DNA from: UBA4582 sp965657335
Lineage (GTDB): Bacteria > Pseudomonadota > Gammaproteobacteria > Pseudomonadales > Azotimanducaceae
Length of the DNA: 64,000 nucleotides
Direction: 5' to 3'
Assembly (NCBI GenBank): GCA_965657335.1
Contig: CBFHOH010000018.1
Span: 32,474 to 96,473 of the forward strand
The notes beneath the pieces were generated by a model, which worked only from the letters and a program-made list of their open reading frames with translations, did no database searches and was not told where the DNA came from. The translations under genes were made by a program, and so were the position numbers. Numbering within the stretch: the first letter of the stretch is position 1; each line of letters begins with the position of its first letter. Shown piece by piece: positions 52,165-60,646 of this stretch.

Positions 52165-52634
52165 TTTATACCGCCGCGACCAAAAACCCGTTTGGTTAAG
52201 TCAATAATCCAGCGCCAGTGAACGGCGAGATGAACACCTAACAGCGGAAATAACAGGTTGCTGTATTGGTGATGTACCTGTGTCCAAAATGCGTCTGCGA
52301 TAAAATTTGCGTTGATTTGTTGTAACAAGGCTTCGCTCGCGAGGAATCCACTAATAATGGCAAATGTCATTGTCAGATAAAGCGCAACGTCGAGTATGAA
52401 ATGCCACCGGTTGACAAGGTTGATGTCGCTGAAAAAACGACGACCACTCTGTACTATCCATTGCCAGTGAAGCAGCAAGTGAATGGTGAAGGGCGTCAGG
52501 AATATAAGGCTCACCCACTCGTGGACGATGATGGTGGTTGCATTGGGGGACATGACGATGACGAAGCTCACCAATAAAACGATGTCCCAGATGTACCTTG
52601 AATGAGTCAGGGATTGAGTCCAGTGATAGTTCAT
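52161..52634 (-). CDS. Cytochrome b561-like membrane protein (DUF4405-like)
   Basis: This 157-residue protein has four membrane helices. His residues occur in pairs at helix positions (VHEWVSL, HLLLHWQW, HHQYSNLL, HLAVHWRW). The LLLHWQW and LAVHWRW repeats match DUF4405-type b-heme-binding helical bundles, where they ligate two hemes. It would transfer electrons across the inner membrane with a partner. Its stop overlaps the start of the small two-helix protein. No cytochrome c or quinol partner lies next to it. Confidence 0.8.
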   Translation of the reverse strand: MNYHWTQSLTHSRYIWDIVLLVSFVIVMSPNATTIIVHEWVSLIFLTPFTIHLLLHWQWIVQSGRRFFSDINLVNRWHFILDVALYLTMTFAIISGFLASEALLQQINANFIADAFWTQVHHQYSNLLFPLLGVHLAVHWRWIIDLTKRVFGRGGIK

Positions 52635-52745
52635 TCATCTTCCGCTTTGTGTTTCGATTGTCTCCTATACGTTCGAGCTTTTTAATTCCGTCGAAAAACT
52701 TAATTAACGACTTTCAGTAGTTGCACCTAGCGCGCACAGAAGCCG

Positions 52746-53948
52746 TTAGAACCCAATCTCAAATCGGAACAAAAACACGTTGGCGTTTGCAACAGTGCCT
52801 TCCAAACCTGGGTTGATTACATGTTGATAGTCTGCCTGAACGGCCAACCATTTCGTGAGTTGGGCTCGGTAGGTGATTTCAATAGTTGATTCTCGTCCTT
52901 CGGATTTGCTGCCAGCGATTGCACTTTCTGCACGATATTGATCGCTACTGAAAGCATTGGCAATTGCGATCCCAAGCTGATCTTGATTTCTTTTAGGAAA
53001 CCAGCCGGTATAAACAGCGCCAATGCCCAAATAGCTATCGAGCTGGTTAATATCACTATTAGCGATGCCGTAGCGGACGAAGCCCGAGAGCCCCTGCAAG
53101 ACGTCGTTTTCGTTGAATAAACGCGCTTCTGCGAGCGCATAAATCCCCCAGTTTTTTTGTCCAGAAATGGCCACGCCGGCAGCACTTTCGACAGAGTTTT
53201 TGCTATAGCGCCAGCTCCCGACTGCAATTTTCTTGTAAGCCCCTTCATCCGAAATTTTACCAGCCTCCAGTGCAAGCATCAGCCCATCTTCGCTATTCAG
53301 TTTGATGTGAGTACCATGAGAATTTAGTGGGTCGCCGGGTACACCGTCGAGTATCACACCTTGCAAATAGAAATTACGATCCGTCGTAAATCGTCCGCGC
53401 AATGCAAGAGAGGTAGTAGGAAATATGGAAGGTCCGTTTTCCCCGCTCTGGGCGATATCAGGTCCGATGCCAAACGAACTATTAAGGAACAATCCGGCTG
53501 TCTCTAAAACATCGAACTCTGAATTGTAATCATACAGGCCGGCGCGAATTGAGTACTTATCTTGCACCCATGTACGCTGGTACCAAAGTTCGTAAAGTTT
53601 CCAAGTGTCCGGTGCATCAATGTTGCTGACGCCCTGTGTATCACCGATAAAAGCCGAGGGGCTGCGGCCCTGATTTCCCAGCACATAAATCATCAGCTTG
53701 CTGTTTGACCAACCCAATAGTGATTCGAGGTCGGTTTCCAGCGTCATGTCAATATTGTCGAGATAGGCATCACCGCTCAATAAACCGCCGTTACTGGTAG
53801 CGAACTCGCCGGTGTAGACGAAGTTGAAATTGAAGCCGTCGATTTCGCTGCTGGGGGTGGCTTGTGGTGCGTCCTCAGCAAGCGCACTTATCGTCGGCAG
53901 CAATGCGGAAAAGACAAGCGCTAACATTTTGCCAAGGAGAATACGCAT
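52746..53948 (-). CDS. oprB: OprB-family carbohydrate-selective porin
   Basis: This 400-residue protein has a signal peptide (LVFSALLPTISALAED) and ends in Phe (RFEIGF), the C-terminal signal for BAM insertion. Segments such as GVSNIDAPDTWKLYELWYQR, GLYDYNSEFD and YTGEF are typical of OprB-type porins. The mature part is rich in alternating beta strands. It should form a channel in the outer membrane for sugars or other solutes. It is divergent from the CoA-transferase gene; a promoter sequence on the plus strand lies in between. No sugar-uptake genes lie next to it. Confidence 0.88.
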   Translation of the reverse strand: MRILLGKMLALVFSALLPTISALAEDAPQATPSSEIDGFNFNFVYTGEFATSNGGLLSGDAYLDNIDMTLETDLESLLGWSNSKLMIYVLGNQGRSPSAFIGDTQGVSNIDAPDTWKLYELWYQRTWVQDKYSIRAGLYDYNSEFDVLETAGLFLNSSFGIGPDIAQSGENGPSIFPTTSLALRGRFTTDRNFYLQGVILDGVPGDPLNSHGTHIKLNSEDGLMLALEAGKISDEGAYKKIAVGSWRYSKNSVESAAGVAISGQKNWGIYALAEARLFNENDVLQGLSGFVRYGIANSDINQLDSYLGIGAVYTGWFPKRNQDQLGIAIANAFSSDQYRAESAIAGSKSEGRESTIEITYRAQLTKWLAVQADYQHVINPGLEGTVANANVFLFRFEIGF

Positions 53949-53994
53949 AAGAAACCAGCAATCAGCGAGTGATCCATTGAGCCAGTCGGAACGA

Positions 53995-54023
53995 CTGAAC
54001 TACCCAATGAGGACAGGTATAAT
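53995..54023 (+). promoter_or_regulatory. Candidate sigma-70 promoter for the CoA-transferase gene
   Basis: TATAAT is exact at 54018-54023, preceded by CTGAAC (53995-54000) at a spacing of 17 bases. The minus-35 is poor. The ATG of the downstream gene is at 54087, 64 bases from the minus-10. Confidence 0.5.
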
Positions 54024-54086
54024 AGTAACAGAAATGTCGCGGATTCGAATTAACAGGTCTGGGTAACAGAGCCTTGGAGAAGAAAA

Positions 54087-55262
54087 ATGATTAGCGAGGA
54101 TCAACGCCCCGGTGCACTTGATGGTATTAGAGTCATCGATTTGACGTCAGTGTTAATGGGACCATTGGCTTGTAGAATGCTTGCTGACCATGGCGCTGAT
54201 GTGATTCAAATTGTACCGCCCTCAGCGGCAACTTCGGTTATGGGAGATGCAACCGGTATGGGTGGCATTTCGCTTGATATCCAAAGAAACAAACGCAGTG
54301 TGAGGCTAGACCTAAAGTCGGAGCAGGGTAAAGCGGCTTTGTGGGATCTGATTGAGTCAGCTGATGTGCTCGTGAGCAACATGAGGGCCGCTGCGCTTGA
54401 TCGCCTCGGGTTCTCCGCCGATGAAGTGCGATCGAGGCATCCAGGGTTGATTTACTGTCTCGCTAATGGCTACGGTGAAGATGGACCCTACGCAGAACGG
54501 GCTGCCTACGACGATGCGATTCAAGCGCTGTCGGGCTTTGCGGGTCTATCGACTCAGTTAACCGGAAAGCCAACTTACGCGCCGTCAGTAATTGTGGATA
54601 AAACTTGCAGCCTTTTTGTCGTGCAGGCTGTGATGGCTGCTTTATTGTTTCGCCAGTCTAGTGGAGAGGGGCAAACGATAAATGTCCCAATGTTCGAGAC
54701 CATGGCATCCTTTAACCTTATCGAGCACTTTCGTGGTGCTGCACTGGTGCCACCTACCGGCACTGTTGGTTACTCAAGGTTATTGAATCCGGAACGACGT
54801 CCTTATGAAAGTGCTGATGGCTGGGTAGCCATTCTTCCCTATACGGAAAGTAACTGGCGCGATTTTTTTACCATCGTTGGCACACCTGATGTATTGAATG
54901 ATGCGCGTTTTGCCTCTCATAACTTGCGAATGACACATATTGAAGTTTTGTATGGGTTGGTCGCGAAAGCGGCACCCTCGCGGACTACCCAGCAGTGGAT
55001 GGATATCTGTGATGATCATTCGATTCCCTGTAATCCGGTGCTTAATCTGGAGGATCTGCTTGATGATCCGCATCTTAAGGCCGTCGATTTTATGCCCATT
55101 GTCGAGCACCCGTCTGTTGGCACCTATCGCTCGGTGCGCGATCCAGTCAAGTACGAGAAGCTATCGACATCACTGCGTCGCCATGCACCTATTCCCGGAG
55201 AACACACCGAAGAAGTGATGCACGCACTGGGCTGGTCCAAAGAGAGGCTGAAATCACTTTAA
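54087..55262 (+). CDS. CaiB/BaiF-type (class III) CoA-transferase
   Basis: This 391-residue protein begins ALDGIRVIDLTSVLMGPLACRMLADHGADVIQI, an arrangement shared by class III enzymes (given here as a broad pattern). NKRSVRLDLKSEQGK, NGYGEDGPYAERAAYDDAIQALSG and the later INVPMFETMASF fit the family. It moves CoA between acids. A TATAAT box lies upstream. The crotonase at 55390 follows 127 bases later on the same strand and is probably cotranscribed or functionally linked. The substrate acid is unknown. Confidence 0.9.
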   Translation: MISEDQRPGALDGIRVIDLTSVLMGPLACRMLADHGADVIQIVPPSAATSVMGDATGMGGISLDIQRNKRSVRLDLKSEQGKAALWDLIESADVLVSNMRAAALDRLGFSADEVRSRHPGLIYCLANGYGEDGPYAERAAYDDAIQALSGFAGLSTQLTGKPTYAPSVIVDKTCSLFVVQAVMAALLFRQSSGEGQTINVPMFETMASFNLIEHFRGAALVPPTGTVGYSRLLNPERRPYESADGWVAILPYTESNWRDFFTIVGTPDVLNDARFASHNLRMTHIEVLYGLVAKAAPSRTTQQWMDICDDHSIPCNPVLNLEDLLDDPHLKAVDFMPIVEHPSVGTYRSVRDPVKYEKLSTSLRRHAPIPGEHTEEVMHALGWSKERLKSL

Positions 55263-55389
55263 TCGATACCTATCAAGTGCGGCCTGAAGCTTAAGCTCTG
55301 ACGATAAAATCGTGTTTGACAATGTTCAGGGGAGTTTGGAAACTCTTGATTCATGCAACCAAAATAAGTGTCTTACTTTTCGAGGAAAA

Positions 55390-56127
55390 ATGTTGTTAAA
55401 AACAAGTCTTGAAGCAGGTGTACGCACCGTTACGATGAATCGGCCCGAAAAACGCAATGCGATGACAGATGAGATGTTGGAGCAGTTGATGGAGGCCTTT
55501 ACCTCAGAGCCCCACGCAGATGAGCGGGTGACCTTACTGCGCGGTGCAGGCCCGTCCTTTTGTGCAGGTCGAGATATTGGGCAGACTATGTCGGTTGATA
55601 TTGAGCCGGTGTTTCATGCAGTGGAACATTACCCGCTACCCGTGGTCGCGGCGGTTCAAGGTAACGCGATTGCCGGTGGTTGTGAAATCGCATTGCACTG
55701 TGATTTTGTAGTGGCGATGAGTGATGCCCGCTTTGGTATGTCACTTGCACAAATTGGTATGGCGCCGACTTGGTTTCTTGCCAAGAAACTTCTTGAAGTT
55801 GCAGGACCCGTAGGTGCGAGAGAAATTTTGCTGCTGGGGGATCCCATTTCAGCCATGCGCATGCATGACCTGGGAATGATTTCTCATATTGCAGATGAAG
55901 CAGACTTCGAGAAAACCATTGATAGCATCTTACAGCGACTGGTGGCTAATGCGCCTTTGTCTTTGAAAGCGATTAAAGCATTACTGCTACGGGAGATGAC
56001 ATTTCGTGATGGCATCGAACATGCTGATGTCGATGCGTTGGCAAGAGCGGCGAGCAGATCCGAGGATGCAAAGGAAGGTAAGGCCGCGCGGCTTGCCAAG
56101 CGCGACCCGATGTTCAAAGGTAGCTAA
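55390..56127 (+). CDS. Enoyl-CoA hydratase/isomerase (crotonase family)
   Basis: The protein is 245 residues from the ATG at 55390, with GAGG a few bases upstream. A frame beginning at 55312 is open but overlaps no conserved sequence. The crotonase fold is clear: TMNRPEKRNAMT, CAGRDIGQT and the oxyanion segment IAGGCEIALHCDFVVA. The C-terminus ends AKRDPMFKG. It should act on a CoA ester made by the upstream CoA-transferase. The stop codon is directly next to the stop of the convergent acyl-CoA dehydrogenase gene. Confidence 0.9.
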   Translation: MLLKTSLEAGVRTVTMNRPEKRNAMTDEMLEQLMEAFTSEPHADERVTLLRGAGPSFCAGRDIGQTMSVDIEPVFHAVEHYPLPVVAAVQGNAIAGGCEIALHCDFVVAMSDARFGMSLAQIGMAPTWFLAKKLLEVAGPVGAREILLLGDPISAMRMHDLGMISHIADEADFEKTIDSILQRLVANAPLSLKAIKALLLREMTFRDGIEHADVDALARAASRSEDAKEGKAARLAKRDPMFKGS

Positions 56128-57294
56128 CTAGCGCAATGACTCTCCCAATAGTTCACGGGCAATGACGTGACGCTGCACCTCGCTCGGGCCTTCGCCAATC
56201 CTGCGTATTCGCATCTCCCTGAACCACCGTTCAAGCGGGAGATCTTTGGCGACGCCGAGTCCACCAAACATCTGCATGCAGCGATCGACGACTCTGCCAC
56301 CGGCTTCAGTTGCCACGAGCTTGGCCATGGCGGCCTCCTTGCGAAAACTCTCGCCGTTGTCAGCCTTTGCAGCAGCCTCCAGTGTTATCCATGTTGCTTG
56401 TTTGATATCAATTTCATTGTCTACCAGCATCCACTGGATCGCTTGACGAGATGAAAGAGGGGCGCCAAAGGTTTCTCGCTGTGGTACATATTCTAGCGCC
56501 ATTTCCTGAGCTTTGATTGCAACACCTAGGCAGCCCGCTGCATAGGGAATACGTTGTCGGGTGAGTCTCTGACTAGCGATCGCAAAACCCTTATTAACCT
56601 CACCGAGAATGTTGGAATGTGGAATACGCATGTCCTCGAATTGTAATTCGGTGGCATAGTGTGCCGAACGTAGGGTATGAACGACACGGCGCACGTGAAA
56701 ACCGGGATTGTCGGTATCAACAATAAAGCAGGTGACACCATTGCGACCTTTGTCCTTGTCGGTACGAGCGAAAACGAGCCCATAGTCGGCCTTGTCGGCA
56801 CCACTAATCCACAACTTGCCACCGTTAATAATCCATTGGTCACCATCTCTTTCAGCTTTTGTCTGGATCGCCCGCGCAGGATCTGAGCCGCCCGAGGGTT
56901 CGGACAAACCGAAAAACCCACGCTTCTCGCCACGAAGCGTTGGGAAAAGATATTTTTCCTTTTGCTCATCGGTTGCTTCGAACAGTTGCGCAAGGCCAGC
57001 ACCGCCAAAAGTGCCATAACAAGGTGCATACAAACCTGCGCGGTGTTGAGACATCTCAATGGCAATGAGTGTAGATGTCATCAGGTCAATGTCCGGGCCG
57101 CCGTATTCAGCTGGAATACCAAGCCCGTAGAGCCCCATTTCTCTGGTCTTCTCAACCAATCGGTCACGGTCCGCGGGTGCAAGCTCATCTGCATCAGGAT
57201 CAAGGTTAAGCTCAAGCGGCACTATTTCCTCGCGCACGAACTTACGCACCATACCGGTAATCAGTGTTTGTTCCTGTGTCATTTCGAGTTTCAT
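56128..57294 (-). CDS. Acyl-CoA dehydrogenase
   Basis: This 388-residue protein is a standard acyl-CoA dehydrogenase: N-terminal helical domain, middle beta domain with GFFGLSEPSGGSDP and INGGKLWISGADKADY, and a C-terminal domain with the RQIQWMLVD-like segment, MQMFGGLGVAKDLPLERWFREMRIRRIGEG and VQRHVIARELLG. It passes electrons to ETF in the cytoplasm. Its ATG overlaps the stop of the GIY-YIG-like gene (ATGA). It thus ends the operon that contains the reductive-dehalogenase-like gene. Acyl substrate not known. Confidence 0.92.
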   Translation of the reverse strand: MKLEMTQEQTLITGMVRKFVREEIVPLELNLDPDADELAPADRDRLVEKTREMGLYGLGIPAEYGGPDIDLMTSTLIAIEMSQHRAGLYAPCYGTFGGAGLAQLFEATDEQKEKYLFPTLRGEKRGFFGLSEPSGGSDPARAIQTKAERDGDQWIINGGKLWISGADKADYGLVFARTDKDKGRNGVTCFIVDTDNPGFHVRRVVHTLRSAHYATELQFEDMRIPHSNILGEVNKGFAIASQRLTRQRIPYAAGCLGVAIKAQEMALEYVPQRETFGAPLSSRQAIQWMLVDNEIDIKQATWITLEAAAKADNGESFRKEAAMAKLVATEAGGRVVDRCMQMFGGLGVAKDLPLERWFREMRIRRIGEGPSEVQRHVIARELLGESLR

Positions 57295-57614
57295 GACGGA
57301 CTCAACCTCCCAAGGGTAATTTGTTCGTTGTATTTCGGTAGCGTATTGTGGTCCGCAACATGTGCCATCAGCAGCTCCCTATAACGCGTATGATATGCGG
57401 TAGTGATTTCGAACCTGACCGCGGCAATGTCCGAATGTTTTTCCAGTGCTGCTGCGACTTCACTTTTCAGGCCAAATTGGCTTTTGCCTCCGGCGAAGCC
57501 AATAAACATAACCTCGTGTTGCGCATTAGCCAATTGGAAGACACCGAGATTGCCTTTCAATCTATCCAGTGCTTCACCTGTTGTGATCCAATCTTTAGTT
57601 AGCCTTACAGCCAT
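57291..57614 (-). CDS. GIY-YIG-like small protein (DUF7508-like)
   Basis: The protein is 107 residues from the ATG at 57614; AGGA lies nine bases upstream, and a TTG two codons earlier is the alternative. The core begins GVFQLANAQHEVMFIGFAGG, where GVF and FIG occupy the places of GIY and YIG. Later TRYRELLMAHVADH and KYN fit the Arg/Glu and Asn helices of the fold. Sequence evidence for the fold is moderate, and nuclease activity is unlikely without the full set of residues. The gene overlaps the dehydrogenase start (ATGA) and follows the dehalogenase-like gene by 36 bases. Confidence 0.6.
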   Translation of the reverse strand: MAVRLTKDWITTGEALDRLKGNLGVFQLANAQHEVMFIGFAGGKSQFGLKSEVAAALEKHSDIAAVRFEITTAYHTRYRELLMAHVADHNTLPKYNEQITLGRLSPS

Positions 57615-57650
57615 ATTCAACTTTCCTAAATGTTAATTCGATATTGAGCC

Positions 57651-58865
57651 CTAGCGAGTCCACCACCAACTTGATTTGTGCCTTGAACGGTCCGCAAGCT
57701 GGTCATCAAGCCATAATGCCAGCCTTCGGAAAGGCGAGTTGGCAAGCTTGCGCCAGAGTCTGTGATACCAGCGACCCAATGTTTTAGTATCTGGGCGATT
57801 GTAGGGACAGGCGCGGATACAGATTGAGCAATCAGAATTTTGGTTTGCCCAAAATTTAAAGCATTTCTCAGCATCTGTGGTCCACTTCATAACACCAATC
57901 AAGTTAGAGCGATTCAATGCTTGATCAGTCTGGGCACCAAAGGGTATCGCTTTCGGGGGGCAAGCGCTGGCGCAACGATCACAGATGTTACAAAACGCTT
58001 CCACGCCGAACTTTTTCGGTTTGCTTGCGATTAACGGCATGTCGGTAAAAATTTTTCCGAGTCGCAAGCGAGGTCCAAACTCTTCTGTGATCAACAAACC
58101 GTGCCGGCCGACTTCACCTAATCCTGCTTGCACGGCTAGAGGCACAGCTAAGGCAGAGTCGTTCATCGTGGCGTAGGCTCTGTAGCCGAGGTTCCGTATG
58201 TATTGTGCGAGGGTCAGCAGCGTAATGACATCGTAACCATAGCCCATGCCTGTTGCCGAGCCAGCGAGTGCTGAAGGCACAGTTTTCGTAAGATCAAGGT
58301 CCATTGATTCGCCGGTAACAATCACGTGCGGCAGATCGTCCGGCAGCGACAATGGTTTTCCTCTTTTGGTCTTATCGCAGAATGCCTCGGCGTAAACCCA
58401 TCGCTCATCATAGTCACAAACGCCAACCAGATCTGCTCCGCAGAAACGTGCCGCCTTACTCATGTCGTTAGTTGCCTCTCTGGCAGACTCGAATACGTAG
58501 GGCGTAGGCCAGCCCTCGTCATGCAAAGAGAAGTGATCGAAAAAACCTTCCTTCAAACCCTCGGATTCCCGTTTCACGTCACGCAGTATATTGGTGACAT
58601 GCCACGAAGCATTCCGCAGAGCGTAGTCGCGCTGCGAAAACCCGTCAGTCTTTCGCGAGCGGGCATTGGGCATATGGTAGCCCTGAAAAAAAGCCGCCGC
58701 TTTTTCGGACATGACTTCTTCGTCCCACTCCGAGCGACAATAAATCTCATCGCATTGGTTAAAGCGGCTAAATGCCTCTGTCACTTGAAAACCCGTAAGC
58801 GCGTCAATGCGTCGAACCGATGATTTTTCAGTCGTAACAAAGCGGTGTGTATCCGAAGTGGCCAT
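57651..58865 (-). CDS. Reductive-dehalogenase-like corrinoid/Fe-S protein without Tat signal
   Basis: This 404-residue protein matches the catalytic core of reductive dehalogenases (RdhA). It has AVPLAVQAGLGEVGRHGLLI, then EEFGPRLRLGKIFTD, a block typical of RdhA. A first 4Fe-4S motif uses Cys292, Cys295, Cys298 and Cys302 (CNICDRCASACP). A second uses Cys335, Cys346, Cys349 and Cys353 (CSICIRACP). No Tat signal is present, unlike respiratory RdhA; cytosolic RdhA of aerobes (BhbA, RdhA-NP) lack it but carry a C-terminal reductase, which is absent here. A partner reductase would be needed. Epoxyqueuosine reductase QueG is related but differs in these blocks. The gene starts six bases after the TPP enzyme stop. 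No membrane anchor gene (rdhB) is nearby. Confidence 0.82.
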   Translation of the reverse strand: MATSDTHRFVTTEKSSVRRIDALTGFQVTEAFSRFNQCDEIYCRSEWDEEVMSEKAAAFFQGYHMPNARSRKTDGFSQRDYALRNASWHVTNILRDVKRESEGLKEGFFDHFSLHDEGWPTPYVFESAREATNDMSKAARFCGADLVGVCDYDERWVYAEAFCDKTKRGKPLSLPDDLPHVIVTGESMDLDLTKTVPSALAGSATGMGYGYDVITLLTLAQYIRNLGYRAYATMNDSALAVPLAVQAGLGEVGRHGLLITEEFGPRLRLGKIFTDMPLIASKPKKFGVEAFCNICDRCASACPPKAIPFGAQTDQALNRSNLIGVMKWTTDAEKCFKFWANQNSDCSICIRACPYNRPDTKTLGRWYHRLWRKLANSPFRRLALWLDDQLADRSRHKSSWWWTR

Positions 58866-58871
58866 CCAGCG

Positions 58872-60503
58872 TCAGGAACCGTAACCAGCGGGTTGTAAAA
58901 ACTCCCAGGCGGAAGTTTCACTGCCTCGTTCGCACGGAATTTCAATCACCACAGGTCCATGTTCCGAGCCAGAAACAGCTTGTGCGAGGTGGCTCGTAAA
59001 CGCCTCAGGTGAATGTGATCGATAAGCAATTGCGCCAAAACTTTCAGCGAGTTTGACAAAATCGGGGTTTTCCAGTTCCGATCCAACAACATTGCCTTCG
59101 AAGAAGTTGATTTGGTCGCGTCGGACATTACCGAAGGCGTTGTTGTTAAAAATAAGAAGGATAATGCCAATTTTGTACTGAACTGCAGTGGCAAGTTCTT
59201 GAATGCCAAACATGACACCACCGTCACCAGTTATAGAAAAGACAATTTTGTCAGGGTTAGCCACCTTCACGCCGAGCGATGTCTGAAAACCATGTCCAAG
59301 ATTACCCTGATATCCGCAGGTGACAAGCTGTCGAGGCTTGTAAACCGGAAAGCCAAACCAAGAAGCAAAACCAACTTGAGAAATCTCTTCAACAATAAAG
59401 CCGTCTTCAGGCAGGATTTCACGCATGATGTTGAGATAAGACATCTGAGGTTGTACTTTTTGTATTTCTTTTTTGCTCTCAGCTTTTGTTTGTGTAAACA
59501 ACGCTTCTCTGTTGTGGGGTGTCGGAAAGTTATTTTCCAGCGCTTTTAATAGGGCCTGAATGGCCAGTTGCGAGTCGGCGACGATGGATACATCAGCCCG
59601 AAGTCTAACGATCTGGGTGGGGTCTATATCGATGCGTATTAGTTTGCTGGTTGCGACACCGGCTTGCCATCTGAATGCAGGCAGCTCCATTCTGGATCCT
59701 ATACCGATCATGACATCTACATCATCGTATAGCTTGAATCCAGCGGCGCAGTTAAAACCATAAGGACTTTCGTCAGAGACGATACCTCTTCCTCCGCGAA
59801 ATGCGACAACCGGGGCTTGTATTAATTTCGCCAAAGCCTCGATCTCTGTGGCCGCGTGGGTTGCGCCACTGCCGACCATAATCATAGGATGAGTAGCGTT
59901 GCGTAGGAGTTCTGCCGCTGCCTGTATTGCTGTTTCTTTTGGCGAATAGATCGGTGGTGGGATGTCTGGAAAATTCAAGTCAACCGGTGCGACTTCCGCC
60001 AGAATATCCATTGGAACTTCCAAAGCAACGGGTTGAATGCGGCCGGTGGTTAAATGCTTGAATGCGTTAGCCATGACAGCGGGTGTTTCTGATGCGTGCT
60101 CGATGCGCCCAGCCCACTTCGTCAAGGTTCTTAGCACGCCGAGTTGATCTGATAACTCGTGAAGCATGCCATGGCCTACACCGAGATAGGCGCTCGGCAC
60201 TTGACCTGTAATACACAAAACCGGCGCGTTATGCGCCGTACATAGTGCGGCGGTGGAATTTAAAACGCCGGGACCTGGGACAGCGCAATACACACCAACC
60301 TTGCCTGTCGACTTAGCGTACCCGTACGCCATGTAGGCTGCACCCTGTTCGTGTCGGGGTACGACTAGTTTAATGTCGTCTGAGTGACGGCTCAGGGCAT
60401 CAAAGAAAGCATAGGTCTGCGCGCCTGGGATGCCAAATATTGTATCAACGCCGTGTTTGATCAATGATCTTACAATGGCGTCCGAGCACGTTATCTCTTT
60501 CAC
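58872..60503 (-). CDS. Thiamine-diphosphate-dependent enzyme (acetolactate synthase/decarboxylase-like)
   Basis: This 543-residue protein has the three domains of the TPP family. The catalytic Glu is in PRHEQGAAYMAYGYA near residue 51. The central domain carries GVGHGMLHE and a Rossmann-like part. The TPP motif begins GDGGVMFGIQELATA and ends FNNNAFGN. The likely start is a GTG at 60503 with AAGG seven bases upstream. It is the first gene of the operon with the dehalogenase-like protein (gap six bases). A small subunit of acetolactate synthase is not present, so a 2-oxoacid decarboxylase or lyase is more likely than valine biosynthesis. Confidence 0.9.
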   Translation of the reverse strand: MKEITCSDAIVRSLIKHGVDTIFGIPGAQTYAFFDALSRHSDDIKLVVPRHEQGAAYMAYGYAKSTGKVGVYCAVPGPGVLNSTAALCTAHNAPVLCITGQVPSAYLGVGHGMLHELSDQLGVLRTLTKWAGRIEHASETPAVMANAFKHLTTGRIQPVALEVPMDILAEVAPVDLNFPDIPPPIYSPKETAIQAAAELLRNATHPMIMVGSGATHAATEIEALAKLIQAPVVAFRGGRGIVSDESPYGFNCAAGFKLYDDVDVMIGIGSRMELPAFRWQAGVATSKLIRIDIDPTQIVRLRADVSIVADSQLAIQALLKALENNFPTPHNREALFTQTKAESKKEIQKVQPQMSYLNIMREILPEDGFIVEEISQVGFASWFGFPVYKPRQLVTCGYQGNLGHGFQTSLGVKVANPDKIVFSITGDGGVMFGIQELATAVQYKIGIILLIFNNNAFGNVRRDQINFFEGNVVGSELENPDFVKLAESFGAIAYRSHSPEAFTSHLAQAVSGSEHGPVVIEIPCERGSETSAWEFLQPAGYGS

Positions 60504-60537
60504 GTTGTTGCCTTACTCAGTCATTTGTATTGTTATC

Positions 60538-60566
60538 AGAATATCCCCTGTTGTAGTACATTACAA
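60538..60566 (-). promoter_or_regulatory. Candidate sigma-70 promoter for the TPP/dehalogenase-like operon
   Basis: On the minus strand TTGTAA (60566-60561) and TATTCT (60543-60538) are separated by 17 bases, with the GTG start 35 bases after the minus-10. Each hexamer matches four of six positions. Confidence 0.4.
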
Positions 60567-60646
60567 AGCAGGCTTGTACTTGTCGCTCATTGTCAATTAA
60601 ATGTGGCAGTAAACCCGCGGCAATAATGGCGATATTGGAGATCCAA

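Noticed and set aside
57651..58865. Epoxyqueuosine reductase (QueG)
   Set aside because: The Fe-S spacing, C-x10-C second motif and the GLGEVGRHGLL/EEFGPRLRL block match RdhA better, and no tRNA-modification genes lie near.
58872..60503. Acetolactate synthase of valine/isoleucine biosynthesis (IlvB)
   Set aside because: No small regulatory subunit or ilvC/ilvD next to it, and the operon partner is a dehalogenase-like protein.
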